Origin: Ciona savignyi
Lineage: Eukaryota > Chordata > Ascidiacea > Phlebobranchia > Cionidae
Reading direction: 5' to 3'
NCBI GenBank assembly: GCA_000149265.1
Contig: CH001352.1
Location: forward strand, 333,820 to 397,819
DNA length: 64,000 bases
The position numbers and the translations under genes are program-made. Below the pieces are notes generated by a model. That model had not been told where the DNA came from, searched no databases, and worked only from the letters and a program-made list of their open reading frames with translations. Positions 60,101 through 64,000 of this stretch are shown here, piece after piece (positions within the stretch are counted from its first letter, which is position 1; every line of letters starts with the position of its first letter).

Positions 60101-63023
60101 GTCAGCGGACGTGAGACCGCCCCGTTTACAATTTAACCACTGGGTGGGCATGGGAGGCTCATCTTCATCTGTGCAGTCGTAAAATCTGAGGTTTCCAAAA
60201 AGTTCGCCGACCATAAAAATCCCTAAAACAAGTTTTTTTTTTTATTTTCACACAATAAGAATAATTTAAGATTTAAATATCAAACAGTAAAGTCTTGATA
60301 TGTGCTGAAATTGCATGGTTTACAGAGTCGCTTTGAATTTTTGATTGTAGCAATATTTAAAATGTTTGTGTAAACAATATGATTTCTAGCATATACCGGT
60401 ATCAAAACTGTGTTCTTATAACAATCTGAGGAACTACGTTATAGTAGTGAACATCACAAAAATAAAAATATTGTACTGTGCTAGTAGCATGTGTTCGTAA
60501 AGTCACAAACAGTAGTGATCGGTCACAAAACCCATTGTATTTTCAATCAACCTGTTGACATTGCTAACCGGAGATAGATATACAAACAATGACATCTACA
60601 TGACGCGTAACAAGATAAACATGTGGTATTCTGATGTATACACAGAGTTAGCAGACAAAATAGATTTAGTTCAGTGGACCTGGGTTTAAAGCAATCCACT
60701 GTAAAACATGACCAACTGAAGTATTTTACTTGAATTTGAATTTATCAAGTTCTGTTTAACAACAACACACTTTTTATCAAAAGTAAACGCAATCACTGAC
60801 AATGCAACTTAAAAATTGATACAGTATTTCCTACAAATGAATGAAAATATACAAGACAATAATCCATGTGAATTAAATATATTTCAATTAAACACAACAT
60901 TATCCCATGTGAAGTAAATATATTTCAATTAAACAAGACATTAACCCATGTGAAGTGAATATATTTCAATTAAACATGACAATAACCCATGTGAAGTAAT
61001 TATATTTCAATAAAACATGACAATAACCCATTTCAAGTAAAAGAATTAAAGTAAAACAAACAATTTTATATACCTGGTTGCAGCTTGTTCCAACACACAT
61101 CAATTCCAGCACAAAGGAGTCGAATGTCATGAATAATGTTCCCACCATCCGCGTCCCAGATCTTACAAGTGCTATCATCAGCTACTGATGCCACTACTCT
61201 GCCCTCAAGTGGTTCAAACGCAACTGCATTAACGCTGTTCGTGTGGCCTTTCAACGTCTGAAATTATTACATCTTACAGATATGGTTTCCGTTTTTTAAT
61301 TTTATTCGAAAATAGAAAGAGCTGCAACGCTGACTTAATTATTTGCCAAATGTTAGGTAAAAATACTCTATTACGGATATAAATTATGTTAAAATTTCTT
61401 AAAATATATACTTTTAAAAACACAAAAAAGGTTTAAAAATACCTGTTTGCTAATAAAAAAAGGCAAATTTTGAATTTGCAGTTTAAAAATCAACATCTGA
61501 AAAGAAAAACAGTACACATACTAGTAGACTTGTTTCCCCTTTAAAATCAGTTGTTAATATGCTGATGGTGGAATCAAGCAAACCCAATGCTAACTTAGCA
61601 CATCTTGGTAGATATTTCATGTTGCTGACTGGAGACCATGATATACAATTGATGTCTGAAAAAAATATATTTTACAAAGTATAATTCCTATAAAAATGTA
61701 CTGGCAATTTATCATTATATTTAGGATTGGATATTTATGTTTTATGCTAGTGAATGGAAAATGCAAGAAGATGGACAATTGTCTGATTACCCTGCAGATA
61801 CATCGCAGATCGTTATTAGATAACCTTGTGACCACCATTGGGTACCAGCGGTTGCAGAGTGTCATGTATGTCGTATGACTAAGAAGTTTTTTCAGTTTTA
61901 GTACAACCCATTAATCCACTGGGTTCAGGAGATGGTCACTAAGCACATGGACACAATCAACTAACTAATAAAGTTTTGATCCTGCAACCCTTCAACTTAA
62001 ATGCTACGCACAAAATGACTAAACCAACAAGCTATTAGAAAGTCTACGGAGAATTTAAGTATGAGATGTGTGGCAATGAATAAAATATATGATGTCGTAC
62101 ATATATAACAATTTTACACTTACATCCTATTGTCGAAAGTATGTTATTTTTTTCCGGTGTGTCATATGTAACTTTAAAGTGTACAAGTTAACTTATCTGC
62201 ACCAATTGTGTACCAGTGTAATGCCTTAAAATATTGTTTTTTAGAAAAAAATATCAGTAGATGTGAAAATGACCTTAAAAACTGTATAAAGTGTGCAATA
62301 AGAAAACATAATTTTTAGGTGCGCAATTGATGTACTTATCATTGTGGTACATATTCAAAACCTAGGTAACTTTCATAAAAATATCCTGTTTGGCGCATAC
62401 CGGTCAGGGTCATTAACTGTTTTGCACTTAATACAAATCTTCCAGGGTGCCTCTAAATACTACAGGACCGCTTGGAGCGCTTGGAACGCTTGGATCACTT
62501 AGATTGCTATGGAAAGTAATTCTAACCCTGTCCCAAACACTAATCTCAACCCCAGAACTAACTTTAACCCCAACCCTAACATTATTATCATGACTTTTGT
62601 AATTACGAAGTATAATAAGCAATCTAAGCGATTCAAGCGCTCCATGCGATCCAAGCGATCCAAGCGCTTCAAACGATTCAAGCGCTCCATGCTCTCCAAG
62701 CGGTCCAAGTGGTCCTGTAGTATTTAGAGGTACCGAATCTTCCATACTTATATTTTTTAAAGGCTCAGGTTTTTGTTTAACAAAAATCTGCAGAAAATAT
62801 ACTTACCATTCTGGCTGTAGGTTAGGAGATTTTCAGTGTGTGTAACAGTTGCACGAACTGATTGTTTTTCAGCATGACTGCTTTGGTCTTCATGTTGAAA
62901 AGCAACGGAACAAATATGCAGATTGTCAGCACTCGAATATGCTAGAAGTTTGGTTGCATTTTCGTACGGACAGAATTCGATCGCAGTTACAAAGCCGTCA
63001 GTTCGAACAACGTTTTCTTCCAT
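51162..63023 (-). CDS. NUP37: Nucleoporin NUP37 (WD-repeat), 7 exons, 348 aa
   Basis: Exons: 63023-62807, 61655-61522, 61496-61443, 61257-61074, 60222-60024, 58835-58700, 51284-51162 (stop 51162-51164). All phases agree, giving 348 residues (human 326). NUP37 is a beta-propeller subunit of the NUP107-160 (Y) complex of the nuclear pore, also used at kinetochores. Recognisable WD stretches are LKGHTNSVNAVAFEP with SVADDSTCKIWD, then GELFGNLRFYD with WCPLNPMKVGASVG and WVLWD, then KYRWCRADEDIF with KIHHLGHRE, and a last strand with GSGASWHATHPICAV. These align segment by segment with vertebrate NUP37. The last intron is about 7.4 kb because a BEL/Pao retrotransposon sits in it; a hAT-like element occupies the preceding intron. 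The short 18-codon exon 61443-61496 is the least certain. Confidence 0.9.
51552..52020 (+). repeat. Left LTR of the BEL/Pao element, 469 bases
   Basis: Begins TGTAACATCT and ends AAAGAATCTACA, with TG...CA termini. Compared with the visible 440 bases of the right LTR only one substitution and two single-base length changes were seen. Confidence 0.88.
52079..53987 (+). pseudogene. gag region of the BEL/Pao element, several frameshifts
   Basis: The first frame opens with MASDNLKEFDVVEANL at 52079 and runs to 52675. The gag homology then jumps frame at least four times (near 52560, 52640-52890, 53160, 53450 and 53650). A matrix/capsid-like part is followed by zinc knuckles: CFRCLCHGHRVIDC (C-x2-C-x4-H-x4-C) and CGECGSPYHHTMLH. 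No single frame spans it, so it is not expected to make an intact protein as assembled. Confidence 0.8.
54008..57248 (+). pseudogene. pol region: protease, reverse transcriptase, RNase H, integrase
   Basis: A long open frame (54008-55777) carries the aspartic protease FLDTGSTATF and the reverse transcriptase with its YVDD catalytic box near 55180. A frameshift near 55740 moves RNase H (ADAST, then RLELTAA) into another frame that runs to 56693. A further shift near 56680 opens the integrase: an H-H-C-C zinc part ending CLPCERR, and catalytic-core segments DYFGPF and SDNGTNF. Another shift near 57190 precedes the N gap. Confidence 0.88.
57249..58026. other. Assembly gap, 778 N
   Basis: It covers the C-terminal integrase sequence and the first ~28 bases of the right LTR. 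Unlike the three 100-N gaps its length looks estimated from mate pairs. Confidence 0.95.
58027..58465 (+). repeat. Right LTR of the BEL/Pao element (5' end in N gap)
   Basis: Matches left LTR from TTCACATCGTTTGATGC onward and ends ACAAAAAAGAATCTACA, followed by the duplicated CAAGC. Confidence 0.9.
58590..58690 (+). repeat. SINE 3' fragment
   Basis: CCCAATGGTGGGTCAGAGG and AAACATGAATATCCTATC identify it. It sits between the BEL element and NUP37 exon 6. Confidence 0.6.
59079..59969. mobile_element. hAT-type non-autonomous element, 891 bases
   Basis: Perfect 24-base inverted termini beginning TAGGGATGCACAAACTAG are flanked by the 8-base duplication CCTATAAC (59071-59078 and 59970-59977). No transposase frame is visible. 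It lies in NUP37 between exons 5 and 6, ending about 55 bases from exon 5. Confidence 0.88.
60850..61045. repeat. Tandem repeat, unit about 45 bases, 4-5 copies
   Basis: The unit contains ATATATTTCAATTAAACA and CCATGTGAAGTAA. It lies in a NUP37 intron, ending about 30 bases from the exon at 61074-61257. Confidence 0.75.
61722..62037 (-). repeat. SINE, full length, diverged
   Basis: AGGATTGGATATTTATG at the tail end and CCTGCAACCCTTCAACTTAA at the head end. It lies in the first intron of NUP37. Confidence 0.7.
62445..62735. mobile_element. Mutator-like MITE with internal decamer repeats
   Basis: Inverted ends (GGTGCCTCTAAATACTACAG and its near-perfect inverse) of about 24 bases are flanked by a 9-base duplication AATCTTCCA (62436-62444 and 62736-62744), the length typical of Mutator-like elements. 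Inside each end are arrays of CCAAGCGATT-like decamers in opposite orientation. A related, truncated copy is at 63213-63380. Confidence 0.75.
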
Positions 63024-63082
63024 GATTTAGTAAATAACTCGAGTTTGAAAGTAAAACCTGCAAATCCTGAAGGCTTCAATAA

Positions 63083-63408
63083 AGGGCGAAACTAAAAGAG
63101 GGAAAAAAGGGGAACTACTTACTAAAATGAAAAGGGCTTTAGTGTTAGATTTAAACATACATGGGGTTTGGAGTTACAGGGTTTGTTCTGGGCTTGACAT
63201 TAATTTTAGGGGGTGCCTCTTTATACTACAGAATTGCTTAGATTGCCATAGAAAGTAATTCTAACGCTGTACCAAACACAAATCTCAACCCCAGAACTAA
63301 CTTTAATTCCAACATTAATATTATGGCTTTTATAATTACAAAGTAAAGTAAGCGCTCCAAGTGATCTTGTGGGTTATAATTCTTTTTCCCTTCTTTTAGT
63401 GTTGCCCC
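63083..63408. mobile_element. Long-TIR MITE with a nested Mutator-like fragment
   Basis: The left end GGGCGAAACTAAAAGAGGG and right end CCCTTCTTTTAGTGTTGCCC are inverted. Inside, 63213-63380 repeats GGTGCCTCTTTATACTACAG and the CTCAACCCCAGAACTAAC core of the element at 62445. It begins about 60 bases upstream of the NUP37 start codon. Confidence 0.6.
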
Positions 63409-63423
63409 ACATTTTAACGAACG

Positions 63424-63722
63424 TAGGATAGGATAGGATATTTATCTTTATCCCCGTGAATGGGAAAACCAAGAGGTCTAACACATGGGCAATCGTCAGA
63501 TCACCTCGCGCCCATCGTCGGGTACCGGAGCTATTGCAGTGTGTTGTATATGATAGACACGTTCCTTCAATTTGGTACAACCCATTAATCCGCTGGGTTC
63601 AGGCAATGTCCGTCAAGTGCCTTGCCCAAGGACACAACCGACTAGCTAGCGACCACCGACCAGTTTCGCACCTTCAATCTTTCGATTGAAAGGCGACGCA
63701 CTTAACCGTTAGACCAACGGGC
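63424..63722 (-). repeat. SINE, full length, well preserved
   Basis: A long tail (GGATAGGATAGGATATTTATC in plus orientation) and intact body CACCTCGCGCCCATCGTCGG make this one of the best copies for defining the family. It lies upstream of NUP37. Confidence 0.88.
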
Positions 63723-64000
63723 CGAACGTGCTATCTATGTTCTGTGAAAGTACAATCTAATGGGTTAATTACAACAAACCATCGAACCATCGTCTAAAAG
63801 TTTATTAAATGCTGGGTGACTAATTGGAATACTGGAAAGCTTTGGAAATCCTTTTGAAACTTTCGGCCAATTTGGGAATTCCCCGTAATAATTTGCCAGT
63901 GCTCATTGAAAACTTATGTCGGTTCTTACCATTTAGGTTCACGATCAAGGATTCGTTAGGGGTCAAAGTTGTATTTATTCATCACTCTCTCAACAGTTTG
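63723..64000. other. Window end, no supported gene
   Basis: Short minus-strand frames are present but no domain or splice-linked exon was recognised. The upstream promoter of NUP37 should lie between here and 63023. Confidence 0.3.

Noticed and set aside
63723..64000. Minus-strand frame ending VMNKYNFDP, like the C-terminus of some FAD-linked oxidases
   Set aside because: Only about 13 residues at the window edge; far too little to support a gene.

Overview
The window looks like animal nuclear DNA, most probably from an ascidian tunicate (Ciona-like). The reasons are AT-rich sequence, short phase-consistent GT-AG introns, animal-type genes (NUP37, LACC1, PGLS, type-B carboxylesterases, a vWA protein), an animal elongator tRNA-Met, and more than 20 copies of one tRNA-derived SINE ending in TATCC repeats. 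The species call is inference. There are three 100-base N gaps (21181-21280, 31459-31558, 46037-46136) and one 778-base N gap (57249-58026).

Layout. 1.2-3.7 kb, plus strand: the last four exons of a von Willebrand factor A (vWA) domain gene. 3.7-9.0 kb: mostly gene-free, with a tRNA-Met(CAT) on the minus strand. 9.0-21.1 kb, minus: two tandem nine-exon type-B carboxylesterase genes with the same exon phases, and a decayed fragment of a third copy between them. 23.8-33.0 kb, minus: a 13-exon gene encoding a protein kinase fused in frame to a Nudix-like domain. 33.8-45.0 kb, minus: two paralogous small SH2-domain genes flanking an intronless LACC1 (laccase-domain) gene. 47.4-50.7 kb, minus: 6-phosphogluconolactonase (PGLS), five exons. 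51.2-63.0 kb, minus: nucleoporin NUP37, seven exons. Its last intron holds a whole BEL/Pao LTR retrotransposon with a 5-base target duplication, and another intron holds a hAT-type element with an 8-base duplication. All the recognised protein genes from 9 to 63 kb lie head to tail on the minus strand.

Mobile DNA is dense: SINEs on both strands, a BED-finger hAT relic, an unclassified 1.4-kb element rich in CCACGGC/GCCGTGG, a Mutator-like MITE with 9-base duplications, a long-TIR MITE family, and several intronic tandem repeats.

Gene models were assembled by hand from splice sites and reading phase. Every multi-exon model closes without a phase conflict, but none is supported by transcripts. 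The most unusual items are the kinase-Nudix fusion, the SH2 pair flanking LACC1 (one paralog ending inside a SINE), and a carboxylesterase paralog that has lost the Glu before its catalytic Ser.
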